A stretch of 64,000 nucleotides of DNA, from the NCBI RefSeq assembly GCF_016902575.1, contig NZ_JACSNZ010000004.1, positions 1 to 64,000 of the forward strand. Reading direction: 5' to 3'. The notes beneath the pieces are model-generated. The model saw nothing but the letters and a program-made list of their open reading frames with translations. It was not told the origin of the DNA and did no database searches. How positions within the stretch are numbered: the first letter of the stretch is position 1; every line of letters starts with the position of its first letter. Both the position numbers and the translations under genes were made by a program. Of the stretch, positions 19,954 to 29,121 are shown piece by piece. The stretch comes from Pseudoflavonifractor capillosus. GTDB lineage: Bacteria; Bacillota; Clostridia; Oscillospirales; Oscillospiraceae.

Positions 19954-21661
19954 AATTTCCCTCCAAAATTTTAGGCATCCGAATTTCCACACAGGTTCCA
20001 ACATCCAGCTTACTGGTGATACTCAGGCCATACTCTTTTCCAAAATAGATCTGAAGGCGGTCGTTGACGTTGCGGATCCCAATACCTGCCCGATCCTTGG
20101 GGTCGTGCTCCATGATGGCCACGATTTGCTCCTGACTCATGCCAACGCCGTTGTCTTCCACCCGGAACAGGATATCCTCTCCGTCGGGCTGGACATATAC
20201 GTCGATGCGGCCCTCCTCCACCAGCAGATCCAGGCCGTGGTTGATGGCATTTTCAATGATGGGTTGGAGGGTAATTTTGTTGCACAGGTAATTGACACAG
20301 GTAGGATCCACATGGAAATGGTAGGTAAATTGATTTTTGTACCGGTATTTCTGGATTTGCAGGTAACTCTCTGCGTGTTCGATCTCTCGGGAAATGGGGA
20401 TAAGCTCATGGCCTTTGCTGATGCTGATTCGGAACAGCCGAGCCAGAGCGTGCACCATCTTCACCGCATCGGCATTGCGTCCCTGCTCGCACATCCAGGC
20501 GATAGAGTCCAGGGTATTGTAGAGAAAGTGGGGGTTGATCTGGGCCTGGAGGGCCTTGAGTTCGGTTTTGCGCAGGTTCAGCTCTTCCTCCCGTACTGTG
20601 GTCATCAGCTGCTGAATGCGCATGACCATGTGGCCGAAGGAGCAGGACAGCTCCTGCACCTCACGGGTACCGCCCACAGGCTGATAGTCAAAGTGGTCTG
20701 CATCCGCCTCGAAGCTCTCCATAGCGGAGGTGAGGCCCCGAAGGGGGCGGCCCAGCAGGTTGGACAGCAGCCAGCTGGTGAGCAGAGCGGTGAGAAGCAC
20801 CAACACAGCCAGCACCAGGGAGAGTTGTATCATCTCCTGCACGTTGCGGTTGACCAGCTCGTCCACATAGCTCACGCCCACCACCCGCCAGTCGCTGCCC
20901 TCCACGGAAGTCAGGGAATAGATGACGGTGTCGTTGGCGTGAGCGCCGTCCTCCAGCTGAGACAGGCGGGAGGTATCTTCACTGCGCAACCCGGAGTAGA
21001 GCAGCTGCTGCTGGGGGTGGTAGACGATGTTGCCAGCCTGATCCATCAAGAAGCAGTAGCCACGCTGACCGATGCTCACATTATTTATATAGGCAGAGAT
21101 GCTGGAAAAACTCAAATCCAGGGAGACCCAGGCAGCGGAACTGCTCTGGGGCAGGGGAGCGGTCATAGTGACCACCCAGGGGTAGTATCCTTCAAAGATG
21201 CTTTCCACATGAGGGGTGGACATATAGGACCTGGTGGCGCTTTGGGCCTGGGTGAGATCGAAAGAGAGGTTTTGATAAATCTCTTCCTTAGGCTCTCTGC
21301 CCGGAGACCAGCACTGGAGCAGCTGGCCTTGGTCGGAATAGCTGGTTACCGCCACCACATCGGGGCGAAACTCCAAAAAGGCTGACAACAACTCATCCCT
21401 GGTTTGGTCGGATTCTGACATGGATTGCTCCACCTGTTCCATGGCCTGGTTCATGTTGAGCAGGTAATCAGAGACGGTGTTGGATACCTGTGACACGGCC
21501 TGAACGCTGTTGGTGCAGGCGCTTTCCACCATGGCGTTTCGGTAGCGATCCAAAAACAGCAGGATAAAGCACAGCAGCATGATGGCTACCACTCCCACCA
21601 CCATGGACACCAAAATGGTGGTGATGCGCAGTCCGGTTTGGGACAGTTTTCTCAACAACAC
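19940..21661 (-). CDS. YesM-type sensor histidine kinase
   Basis: A 573-residue membrane kinase. There is a membrane helix at about residues 13-37, an extracellular sensor domain of dCache type to about residue 265, a second helix near 275-300, a HAMP-like linker, and a His_kinase domain with the phosphoacceptor in LQAQINPHFLYNTLDSIAWM. The ATPase domain shows IIENAINHGLD and VEDNGVGMS. It overlaps the response regulator by 10 bases and the lipoprotein by 14, so all three are coupled. It probably senses galactose or a related sugar through the lipoprotein. Confidence 0.93.
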   Translation of the reverse strand: MLLRKLSQTGLRITTILVSMVVGVVAIMLLCFILLFLDRYRNAMVESACTNSVQAVSQVSNTVSDYLLNMNQAMEQVEQSMSESDQTRDELLSAFLEFRPDVVAVTSYSDQGQLLQCWSPGREPKEEIYQNLSFDLTQAQSATRSYMSTPHVESIFEGYYPWVVTMTAPLPQSSSAAWVSLDLSFSSISAYINNVSIGQRGYCFLMDQAGNIVYHPQQQLLYSGLRSEDTSRLSQLEDGAHANDTVIYSLTSVEGSDWRVVGVSYVDELVNRNVQEMIQLSLVLAVLVLLTALLTSWLLSNLLGRPLRGLTSAMESFEADADHFDYQPVGGTREVQELSCSFGHMVMRIQQLMTTVREEELNLRKTELKALQAQINPHFLYNTLDSIAWMCEQGRNADAVKMVHALARLFRISISKGHELIPISREIEHAESYLQIQKYRYKNQFTYHFHVDPTCVNYLCNKITLQPIIENAINHGLDLLVEEGRIDVYVQPDGEDILFRVEDNGVGMSQEQIVAIMEHDPKDRAGIGIRNVNDRLQIYFGKEYGLSITSKLDVGTCVEIRMPKILEGNYEAK

Positions 21662-22935
21662 CCACCCGCTTTCTCTGCATCCAGGCGGCGTCTCAGGGCA
21701 TTAGGTGATTCGCCGCAGTATTTTTTGAAGCAATAGCTGAAATAGTGCTGATCGGTATAGCCGCAGCGCTGGGCTACATCCTGAATTTTCAGATTGGAAT
21801 TGGTCAGCATATCCCGGGCCGCTTCCATGCGTTTGCGGATCAAGATGTTGATAAAGGTTTCTCCCGCATACTTTTTGATACAGGAACTCAAATGATTGGG
21901 ACTGACATCCAGCATGGTGCTCAGGGAAACCAAAGAGAGGTTTACATCCATATAGTGCTGGTCCAGCGCTTCCAAAGCCCGCTGGCACAGCAGGTTTCCT
22001 CCCTTGGCAGAGGGAGTCAGATCACTGATGAATTGCACGCAGCTTTCGGACGGATCCCCTTGGTGCACGGCCTCCACAGCCTCCTTGTAGGCGGTGTGTA
22101 GAGCGGTGAGGGAGCGAACCATGCGGCTGACACCGATGCGGCAGCGTTTGCTCAGAATTCGATCCGCCATCTGTGCGATCTCGTCGGCCAAAATATGTAG
22201 GTATTCCTCAAAGTCGGATGGATTGCCCATCAAGACGGATATGACCTTACCTGAGGAATAAAAATTGACGTTCCGGAGATATTTGGCGGCCAGGGTATTG
22301 ATGGAGGAGACGAAGGACGGGGTGGTGCAGTTGGAACCGTCTTCTTCCAGCAGAGAGGTGACCATGACGGTGTAGCAGGGCCGGTCCAGACTGTCCCGCA
22401 GCAATCCGCACTCCTGAGCATAGGTGGTGATCTGCGCTTCGTCACTGGGTTCTGCATACTCGTCCAGTACCTGAGACATCAGCATGGTGGTGCGGAGATC
22501 CTGCCCCGCACCCCGGGTGGCAGCCTGGCGAAACATAGCAAACTGGGCATCGATTTTTTCACGAATGGTGCGAAGCTCTGCACCCAGACCCTCCAGAGTC
22601 AGAGGCTTGAGCATATAGCTGATGATGTTGTATTGGATGGCCTGCTTGGCGTACTCAAAATCATCATAGCCGCTGAGAAATGCAATGTTGGTGGCAGGAC
22701 GCACTTCCCGGACGTGTCGAGCCAGTTCAATCCCGGAGATGAAGGGCATCCGGATATCGGTGAGCAGCAGATCCGGAGCGTACTGCTCCACCAGCTGCAA
22801 AGCGTCCAGACCGTTGCTTGCACTGCCCACCAGGTTGAACCCGTACTCTTGCCAGGGGATCATAGAGCATACGGCCTCACGAAGCTCATCTTCATCATCG
22901 GCGACAATGACGGTGTAAAGGGGTTTGTTGGCCAT
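21652..22935 (-). CDS. YesN-type response regulator with AraC DNA-binding domain
   Basis: A 427-residue regulator. The receiver domain covers residues 1-120 with the acceptor Asp in DLLLTDIRMPFISG and the switch Lys in YMLKPLTLEG. A middle region of unassigned fold follows. The C-terminal AraC HTH pair covers about residues 320-425 (VSLSTMLDVSPNHLSSCIKKY, IQDVAQRCGYTDQHYFSYCFKKYCG). It is the first gene of the sensing operon and the likely activator of mglBAC. Confidence 0.94.
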   Translation of the reverse strand: MANKPLYTVIVADDEDELREAVCSMIPWQEYGFNLVGSASNGLDALQLVEQYAPDLLLTDIRMPFISGIELARHVREVRPATNIAFLSGYDDFEYAKQAIQYNIISYMLKPLTLEGLGAELRTIREKIDAQFAMFRQAATRGAGQDLRTTMLMSQVLDEYAEPSDEAQITTYAQECGLLRDSLDRPCYTVMVTSLLEEDGSNCTTPSFVSSINTLAAKYLRNVNFYSSGKVISVLMGNPSDFEEYLHILADEIAQMADRILSKRCRIGVSRMVRSLTALHTAYKEAVEAVHQGDPSESCVQFISDLTPSAKGGNLLCQRALEALDQHYMDVNLSLVSLSTMLDVSPNHLSSCIKKYAGETFINILIRKRMEAARDMLTNSNLKIQDVAQRCGYTDQHYFSYCFKKYCGESPNALRRRLDAEKAGGCC

Positions 22936-23090
22936 GGGGATATCGATCCTTTCTCTGTGTGTCAGAAGGGTGAAGGACCACAGGGAGTGGTACCCAACAA
23001 ATTGTAAAATAATGTGACAGACTCTATCAGTATATCAGATTTGCTTGTCGGAGACAAATGATTCTTGGGGAAAGAAAAAAGAGGGTGTGG

Positions 23091-23744
23091 TCAGTTGTCG
23101 CCCAATCGGGTGACGGTCATGGACACGGCATCTGCCAGATAATTGCCTCCGGTGGGGTCGATCTGGAGTGTGGTGGGCACGTCGGTCACTGAAATGGGCA
23201 CGGTGAAGGATGGCTCAGAGGACTGTGTAGAGTTTTGAAAGGTGAAAGGCACCGAAGCCCCGGGTACCACTGTGCCATTTGCCTCCAGAGAGGTGGTGAT
23301 GTTCACTGGAAAGGTGTTATTGGCCGTGGGGGTGATGACGCCGTGGAACTCCACCGAATACACACCGGGCTGGGTGATGGTGAAGGTGTCGCTGCCTGGG
23401 GTGTGGGAAATGTCGTTACCCAGGCTCAGGGACGTGCGGTCAAAGGTGATGGGAGTGCCTGAGGTTCCGGGCTGGGACGGAGTGGAGTAGGCGGAGACTA
23501 GACTCACAGGCTGGGCAGCTCCGGGCAGGCCCTGGGGAATGGTGAAGTTAAGTATGGCGTTTTGGGCAGTGCCGGAATTGGTCACCTGGGCAGGGGTGCC
23601 TGGGGCCCCGGTGGTGACAGTGCCAATGGTGATGGTGGCAGCGGCCCCCGGAGGGCCGGGGGGACAGATGGGGCAGGGCTGAACCGGCATGGAACAGCAC
23701 AGAACTGGCTGCAAAGAGCAGCGACAATGGCAATGACGTCTCAT
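23091..23744 (-). CDS. Collagen-like spore-surface protein (BclA/BclB-like)
   Basis: A 217-residue protein. A Cys/His-rich N-terminus (MRRHCHCRCSLQPVLCCS) precedes a short PGPPGAA collagen-like segment. Next comes an interrupted Gly-Xaa-Pro region (GAPGTPAQVTNSGTAQNA, PQGLPGAAQPVS), then a beta-rich C-terminal domain of the BclA/TNF-like type from about residue 88. Such proteins coat exosporia of Bacillus and Clostridia. The collagen part is very short and the Cys cluster may cross-link it to the coat. Monocistronic and divergent from uridine phosphorylase. Confidence 0.75.
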   Translation of the reverse strand: MRRHCHCRCSLQPVLCCSMPVQPCPICPPGPPGAAATITIGTVTTGAPGTPAQVTNSGTAQNAILNFTIPQGLPGAAQPVSLVSAYSTPSQPGTSGTPITFDRTSLSLGNDISHTPGSDTFTITQPGVYSVEFHGVITPTANNTFPVNITTSLEANGTVVPGASVPFTFQNSTQSSEPSFTVPISVTDVPTTLQIDPTGGNYLADAVSMTVTRLGDN

Positions 23745-23903
23745 GGTTCCTCCTTGGCTTTTGGCGGATGCCTTTTTTACAGCCTATGTCAGGAGCTGCA
23801 AAACGTGCTTGGATGTGGGAAGTTTTCATTGACGAATGGGAGGGTGAGTGTACAATATACATATAGGAGAATCAATGAAAGACACTGGGAAAGGAGGCAA
23901 GTC

Positions 23904-24653
23904 ATGCAATATCATATTGGGTTGGACGCATCCATGCTGGAGGGGGCCAAGTATGCCATTTTGGCGGGAGATCCCGGACGGATCAAAGCCATCGCCCAGG
24001 GTATGGAGAACGCTAAGTTTTTAGGCAGCAACCGGGAATACACCAGTTATCTGGGCTATATTGGTGGGAAGCCTGTGGTGGTGATGTCCCACGGCATTGG
24101 TGGCCCCTCCACCGCCATTGCAGTGGAGGAACTGGCCCAACTGGGGGTGTCTACCATGATTCGGGTGGGCACCAGCGGCGGGATGCAGCAGCAGGTGCGG
24201 GCTGGGGATGCGGTGATCGTTCAAGCCGCGATCCGACAGGACGGCACCAGCCGGGAGTATCTGCCCATTGAGTACCCGGCAGTGGCGGATTTCCAGGTGA
24301 CGGCAGCGCTGCAAAAGGTTGCAGCCCGGAAGGGTGTGCCCCATCATGTGGGTGTGGTGCAGTGTAAGGACAGTTTTTATGGACAGCATGCACCCCAGCG
24401 TATGCCGGTGGGGGATGAGCTGCTGGCCAAGTGGAAGGCCTGGATCCAAGGGGGAGCATTGGCAAGTGAAATGGAGACTGCGGCCCTGTTTGTGGTTTCG
24501 TCTGTGCTGCGCTTGCGGGCCGGAGCGGTGATGCTGTGTATCTGGAACCAAGAGCGAGATCAAGCAGGTCTGCCCCACGAGGAGTGCCACGATACCCAGG
24601 GGGTCATCGACCTGGCCATCGGTGCCGTGGCAGAGCTTATGGAGCAGGAGTAA
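23904..24653 (+). CDS. udp: Uridine phosphorylase (nucleoside phosphorylase family)
   Basis: A 249-residue PNP_UDP_1 enzyme that splits uridine (or other nucleosides) with phosphate into base and ribose-1-phosphate. The glycine-rich start YAILAGDPGRIKAIA, the phosphate-site region MIRVGTSGGMQ, and the base/ribose segment LASEMETAALFVV are visible. The start at 23904 follows AAAGGAGG. The family is clear; uridine preference over purine nucleosides is inferred from overall similarity. Confidence 0.85.
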   Translation: MQYHIGLDASMLEGAKYAILAGDPGRIKAIAQGMENAKFLGSNREYTSYLGYIGGKPVVVMSHGIGGPSTAIAVEELAQLGVSTMIRVGTSGGMQQQVRAGDAVIVQAAIRQDGTSREYLPIEYPAVADFQVTAALQKVAARKGVPHHVGVVQCKDSFYGQHAPQRMPVGDELLAKWKAWIQGGALASEMETAALFVVSSVLRLRAGAVMLCIWNQERDQAGLPHEECHDTQGVIDLAIGAVAELMEQE

Positions 24654-24684
24654 GGAGCTTTTCTTGTCTTCGTGGCGCATTCTA

Positions 24685-24738
24685 CTGTGGCCATGGGCCA
24701 GACCAAAGGTGTGTCTGACCTATGGCCACAGCCTTTTT
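24685..24738 (+). terminator. Terminator of the nucleoside phosphorylase gene
   Basis: CTGTGGCCAT pairs with ATGGCCACAG, with extra inner CAGAC/GTCTG pairing, then CCTTTTT. Confidence 0.85.
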
Positions 24739-24851
24739 ATGGATAAAAGTTCAGGCACTGTGAAGATATGGTGATTATTGACATGGAAGAGAAGCGGGTG
24801 TATGATAATCAATGCATTAAGAGGAATGGATGCGCAACAGGAGGTTTATCC

Positions 24852-25604
24852 GTGAGGAATTCGGTACAAAAGATGCTGGCTATATGGGGAAGTTTGGGTA
24901 TTATGCTCACAATATCCGGGTGTTCTATGGATGTTACCCAGTGGAAAAAGCAGGAGCGGATTGTGGAGCCGCAGAAGGAAGTGGTAGAGTCCACGCCTCA
25001 GCCCACCGATTGGGTAGGCGGCAAACACATTGACACGATTGTGGAACAGACGCAGGGGCCGGTGTCACCCAGTGGGAAAAGTTATACCTACTATGATACG
25101 GTAGAGCCTACCTATATTGATGGGGTTTTACTGGTGAATAAGGAGTATGCGTTACCCCGGAGCTATGGAGACGGGGAGGATGAGGCTGCGTATGAGGCGC
25201 TGTTAAAGCTCCAGGAAGGAGCAAGGCAAGCGGGGTACTCCATGCCGCTGATGAGTGGGTTCCGCTCCTTTGAGACTCAGGACAAGCTGTACAACAAATA
25301 TGTGGAGGAAGACGGGGTTGAAAAAGCGGACACCTATTCTGCCTGGCCGGGTCACTCCGAGCACCAGACGGGCCTGGCCTTTGATGTGGGCTGGGTGGAT
25401 CTGCAATTTGCCGACACCGGGGCGGGTCAGTGGCTGGCCCAACACTCCCATGAGTACGGCTTTATCATCCGCTATCCCGAGGGGAAAGAGGGTGTGACGG
25501 GCTACCAGTATGAGCCTTGGCACGTTCGCTACCTGGGTGTGGATCTGGCCACAAAGGTATATGAAAGCGGTCTTTGCCTGGAAGAGTATCTGGGAGTTGA
25601 TTGA
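24852..25604 (+). CDS. VanY-like D-alanyl-D-alanine carboxypeptidase lipoprotein (M15B)
   Basis: A 250-residue secreted zinc peptidase acting on peptidoglycan stem peptides. The lipobox is LTISGCSMD. The catalytic domain shows MSGFRSFETQ, the zinc signature GHSEHQTGLAFDVGW (HxxxxxxxD) and YEPWHVRYLG near the end. The GTG start at 24852 is chosen because AGGAGG precedes it by 7 bases and it places the signal peptide at the N-terminus. No van regulatory genes are nearby, so this is a housekeeping peptidase and gives no evidence for vancomycin resistance. Confidence 0.88.
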   Translation: MRNSVQKMLAIWGSLGIMLTISGCSMDVTQWKKQERIVEPQKEVVESTPQPTDWVGGKHIDTIVEQTQGPVSPSGKSYTYYDTVEPTYIDGVLLVNKEYALPRSYGDGEDEAAYEALLKLQEGARQAGYSMPLMSGFRSFETQDKLYNKYVEEDGVEKADTYSAWPGHSEHQTGLAFDVGWVDLQFADTGAGQWLAQHSHEYGFIIRYPEGKEGVTGYQYEPWHVRYLGVDLATKVYESGLCLEEYLGVD

Positions 25605-25614
25605 GAAGAAGATG

Positions 25615-25647
25615 GGGAGATAGCTGAGCTATCTCTCTTTTCTTTTT
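25615..25647 (+). terminator. Terminator after the VanY-like gene
   Basis: GAGATAGCT/AGCTATCTC stem followed by TCTTTTCTTTTT. Confidence 0.8.
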
Positions 25648-25717
25648 CCAAGGAGTAGACAAGAGCTGAATGACCGTGCTATCATAAATATATTCAATGA
25701 AATAAGGGGGCAACAGT

Positions 25718-26092
25718 ATGATTGATTTTGAAAATGCAGACTTTCTCAAACTGAAAGTAGTGGACAACAGCACCTATGCAGAGCGGATTACCCCCATGTT
25801 TGCGCCGGGGGAGGAAATCGTGGCCTCTTTCCGCACGGTACGGGACGGGGTGGTGTTCACCAACCGCCGGGTGATTGCCATCAATGTGCAGGGGATTACT
25901 GGGAAGAAGACAGACTATTCCTGTTTGCCCTATAAGAAAATTCAGGCTTTTTCCATAGAGACTTCCGGGGTATTCGACCTGGACGGTGAACTGGAGCTGT
26001 GGTTCAGCAGCCTGGGGCGTGTTCGCTTTGAGTTTACGGCTGGGGCAGATGTGGCCCGTATCTGCGCCGTGATCTCTCAGTACGCGCTATAA
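25718..26092 (+). CDS. Bacterial PH-domain protein
   Basis: A 124-residue cytoplasmic protein consisting of a single bacterial PH-like fold. Strands such as EEIVASFRTVRDGVVFTNRR and VIAINVQGITGKKTDYSCLP are followed by a C-terminal helix (ADVARICAVISQYAL). The GGGGGCAACAGT sequence before the ATG supplies the ribosome-binding site. Monocistronic, convergent with the P-ATPase gene. The ligand and role are unknown. Confidence 0.8.
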   Translation: MIDFENADFLKLKVVDNSTYAERITPMFAPGEEIVASFRTVRDGVVFTNRRVIAINVQGITGKKTDYSCLPYKKIQAFSIETSGVFDLDGELELWFSSLGRVRFEFTAGADVARICAVISQYAL

Positions 26093-26108
26093 CCTTGTCC
26101 ATACAAGA

Positions 26109-26150
26109 AATATCCCCCATGTTCCAGGGACGGAACATGGGGGATATTTT
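26109..26150. terminator. Bidirectional terminator between PH-domain and P-ATPase genes
   Basis: AATATCCCCCATGTTCC and its complement form a 17-bp stem, with A/T tracts on both sides. It serves both converging genes. Confidence 0.85.
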
Positions 26151-26168
26151 ACTTCAGGTGAGGAGTGG

Positions 26169-28787
26169 TTACTTGCGCTCCAAAATCACCTTGGTGATCT
26201 GAATGACAATGGTGGGGATGAGGGCCAAGCCAACGATCTCGCCCAAATTGGACACCCCGAAGGCAGGGGAGACCATGAACAGGGTGTTGAGGCCGGGGAC
26301 AAAGAGCACCAGCATCAACAGCACCACGCCGGCGAAGAAGGCCAAGATGGAGGCCTTATTGGTGGAGAACTTCAAACGGAAGATAGACTCAGCACCTCGG
26401 CAGTTGAAGCCGTGGAACAGTCGTGCCAGGGTGAGGGTGGAAAACGCCATGGTGGTGGCCAGGGCTGCGTCTCCGTTTTGATAGCCCAGGTAGAAGGCGA
26501 TCATGGTGACGATGGCAATGAGCAGGCCCTGGATGCCGATGCGAGCCAGCAGAGGCTGGTTGAGAATGGGCTCTTTGGGATCTCGGGGCTTTTGATTGAG
26601 CAGACCCCGGCGGGCAGGCTCCATGCCGATGGCGATGGCGGGCAGAGAGTCGGTGAGCAGGTTGATAAAGAGTAGGTGCACCGCCTCAAAGGGAGCCGGC
26701 AGAGCCAGCAGAGAGGCGTATACCACACAGAAGATGCCAGCAGTGTTGCCAGAGAGCAGAAACTGAATGGCGTTTTTGATGTTGGCGTAGACGCTGCGGC
26801 CATTGACCACCGCCTTGACGATGGTGGCAAAGTTGTCGTCAGCCAGGATCATGGAGGCGGCATCCTTGGATACTTCGGTGCCGGTAATACCCATGGCCAC
26901 GCCGATGTCTGCCTTTTTCAGAGCGGGGGCATCGTTGACACCGTCGCCGGTCATAGATACGATGTTGCCCCGACGCTGCCAGGCATTGACGATGCGGATC
27001 TTATGCTCCGGAGACACCCGGGCGTACACAGATACGGAGGCCAGGCAGTCATCCAGCTGCTGGTCGGACATGTTGTCCAGTTCCACTCCGGACAGGGCCT
27101 GATCTCCATCCAGGAAAATACCCAGCTGCTTGGCAATGGCGGTGGCGGTGATTTTGTGGTCACCGGTAATCATAATGGTGCGGATACCACCTTGCTTGGC
27201 GTCTGCCACAGCCTGAATGGCCTCGGGGCGGGGAGGATCAATCATGGAGATGAGGCCCAGGAAGGTGAAGGTGTTCTCGTCTTCCAGGGACAGGGGACGA
27301 ATGGCATCCAACTCCCGGTAGGCAAAGGCCAGCACCCGTAGACCCTCAGAGGAGAGCTGGGTGTTGATGCGGCCGATCTCCTCTTTCATCTCCTGAGTCA
27401 GGGGCACACGACCTTCCGAGGTGAGCAGCCACTGGGAGCGATTCAGCAGCACGTCCATGGCGCCTTTGGTAAACAGGGTAGGCACACCGTCGATGTCATG
27501 GAGGGTGCTCATGAGCTTGCGGTCAGAGTCAAAGGCCAGCTCACTCAGACGGGGGTGCTGGGTGCGGTAGGTCTCTTCCTCCACACCGAAACGCTCGCCC
27601 AGCATCACCAGGGCCACCTCGGTGGGGTCGCCGATGGAGGTGCCGGTGGTTTCATCGTGGGTGGCATCGCTGGCCAGCAGGGCGGCCTTGAGCAGCAGAC
27701 GCTGGACGTGGTTGGCCAGATCCAGTTCATTTCCCTCTACCAGAGCGCCATCGGCATACACCTTCTGGGGGGTCATCTGGTTCTGGGTCAGGGTGCCGGT
27801 CTTATCCGAACAGATGACAGACACACAGCCCAGGCTTTCCACGGCCTTCAGATCCTTCATGATGGCGTTCTGACGGGCCATCTTTTGGGTGCCCATGGCC
27901 AACACAATGGTGACGATGGAGGACAGAGCCTCGGGAATGGCGGCCACAGCCAGGGCCACGGCAAACATCAGGGCGTCCAGGATCTCCATCCCACTGCGGA
28001 AGATGGAGAGAGCGAAGACAATGGCGGAAATGACCATGATGACAATGGCCAGCTTGGCGCTGAAATTGTCCAGACTTTCCTGGAGGGGCGTTTTCCGCTG
28101 CTGGGTCTGGTTCATTAGGGTGGCGATTTTGCCCAGCTCGGTGTTCATGCCGGTGGCGGTGACCAGCACGGTGGCCCGGCCATAGGTGACCAGAGAGCCG
28201 GAAAAGACCATGTTTTTCTGATCGCCCAGGGCAACTTGCTCTGCGTTGATGACATCAGCAGTCTTGTCAACTCCCTCACTTTCTCCGGTGAGAGAGCTCT
28301 CATTGACCTTTAAGGAGTAGTTTTCCAAAATGCGGCCATCGGCCACCACCATGTCACCGGCCTCCAGCAGCACGATGTCGCCGGGGACGATCTGGTTGGA
28401 GGGGATCTCCACTCGCTTTCCATCCCGCAGCACCTTAGCTGTGGGAGAGGACATGGCCTTCAGGCTTTCCAGGGATTTTTCCGCCTTGAAGTACTGAACG
28501 GTACCTAAAATGGCGTTGAGGATGAGCACGGCGAAGATGACCACGGTGCTCTCTACGTTGGCAGAGGCAGCGGAGATGAGAGCTGCAATGATGAGGATGA
28601 TGACAAGCAGATCTTTGAATTGTTCTGCAAAGACCTGAAGCACACCCTTTTTCTCTCCCTCAGCCAGCTGGTTGGGGCCAAATTGCTGGGCACGGGCCTG
28701 GGCCTCTTGACTGGACAGTCCGTTGACGGAGGTGTGTTGGGTGTCCAGGGCCTGCTGTGGTGTCTGCTTATAGTAGGCGTCTGTCAT
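26169..28787 (-). CDS. Calcium-type P-type ATPase (PMCA/SERCA class), possibly a manganese exporter
   Basis: An 872-residue P2-type cation pump. The phosphorylation site is CSDKTGTLTQNQM near residue 330, the hinge is MTGDGVNDAPALKKADIG, the actuator motif is LTGESEGV and the ion-site helix is AVALAVAAIPEAL. About ten membrane helices, with cation_ATPase_N and C domains. The start MTDAYYKQTP follows GGAAGGAAGG. The upstream yybP-ykoY riboswitch responds to Mn2+ in characterised cases, so Mn2+ (or Mn2+/Ca2+) export is the likely role despite the usual calcium annotation. Confidence 0.92.
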   Translation of the reverse strand: MTDAYYKQTPQQALDTQHTSVNGLSSQEAQARAQQFGPNQLAEGEKKGVLQVFAEQFKDLLVIILIIAALISAASANVESTVVIFAVLILNAILGTVQYFKAEKSLESLKAMSSPTAKVLRDGKRVEIPSNQIVPGDIVLLEAGDMVVADGRILENYSLKVNESSLTGESEGVDKTADVINAEQVALGDQKNMVFSGSLVTYGRATVLVTATGMNTELGKIATLMNQTQQRKTPLQESLDNFSAKLAIVIMVISAIVFALSIFRSGMEILDALMFAVALAVAAIPEALSSIVTIVLAMGTQKMARQNAIMKDLKAVESLGCVSVICSDKTGTLTQNQMTPQKVYADGALVEGNELDLANHVQRLLLKAALLASDATHDETTGTSIGDPTEVALVMLGERFGVEEETYRTQHPRLSELAFDSDRKLMSTLHDIDGVPTLFTKGAMDVLLNRSQWLLTSEGRVPLTQEMKEEIGRINTQLSSEGLRVLAFAYRELDAIRPLSLEDENTFTFLGLISMIDPPRPEAIQAVADAKQGGIRTIMITGDHKITATAIAKQLGIFLDGDQALSGVELDNMSDQQLDDCLASVSVYARVSPEHKIRIVNAWQRRGNIVSMTGDGVNDAPALKKADIGVAMGITGTEVSKDAASMILADDNFATIVKAVVNGRSVYANIKNAIQFLLSGNTAGIFCVVYASLLALPAPFEAVHLLFINLLTDSLPAIAIGMEPARRGLLNQKPRDPKEPILNQPLLARIGIQGLLIAIVTMIAFYLGYQNGDAALATTMAFSTLTLARLFHGFNCRGAESIFRLKFSTNKASILAFFAGVVLLMLVLFVPGLNTLFMVSPAFGVSNLGEIVGLALIPTIVIQITKVILERK

Positions 28788-28872
28788 TGGTATTCCTTCC
28801 TTCCTTGTTGAAAATGAGGGCGGAGAGGTAAAACAAAAAGACTCCCCGCCAACCGCCGTAAACACGACAGTT

Positions 28873-28970
28873 GTCGAAAAGTCTTGTTACCACGCAGGGT
28901 GCATACCGCCAGGCCAGTTACCTGAGCCGAGGTGTTGACGGCATAGCTTCAAACTACTCCCTTTTCAACT
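28873..28970 (-). promoter_or_regulatory. yybP-ykoY (manganese) riboswitch
   Basis: On the minus strand a GTTGAAAA...TTTTCGAC P1 helix encloses the conserved motif elements: AGGGAGTAG at the 5' side, GCCGTCAACACCT in the centre, and CACCCTGCGTGGTAACAAGAC at the 3' side. It lies about 85 bases upstream of the P-ATPase start. A G-rich/C-rich stem (GGCGGGGAG with CTCTCCGCC) in the interval 28807-28850 could be the expression platform. Confidence 0.8.
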
Positions 28971-28990
28971 GCCGCCATTCTACCATGGGG

Positions 28991-29077
28991 GTCAGTGAAA
29001 GTCAAGGGCGAATTTCAGCGGGTGCAAGATGGACGAAGGGGTCAATTTAGCATACCCCAAATGCAGCACCAGCAAAC
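28991..29077. other. Intergenic stretch upstream of the riboswitch
   Basis: This must hold the P-ATPase promoter on the minus strand, but I find no convincing -35/-10 pair and no gene. Confidence 0.3.
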
Positions 29078-29111
29078 GGGAGCTGCGGGGTGATTTTGCC
29101 CCGCAGCTCCC
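29078..29111 (-). terminator. Terminator hairpin of asnB
   Basis: GGGAGCTGCGGGG and its exact complement form a 13-bp stem with an 8-nt loop, 11 bases after the asnB stop. The T tract is weak. Confidence 0.7.
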
Positions 29112-29121
29112 CCAAGAGGTG

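Noticed and set aside
24852-25604. Vancomycin-resistance VanY
   Set aside because: The fold fits, but no vanHAX, vanS or vanR genes are nearby; M15B lipoproteins like this are common housekeeping enzymes.
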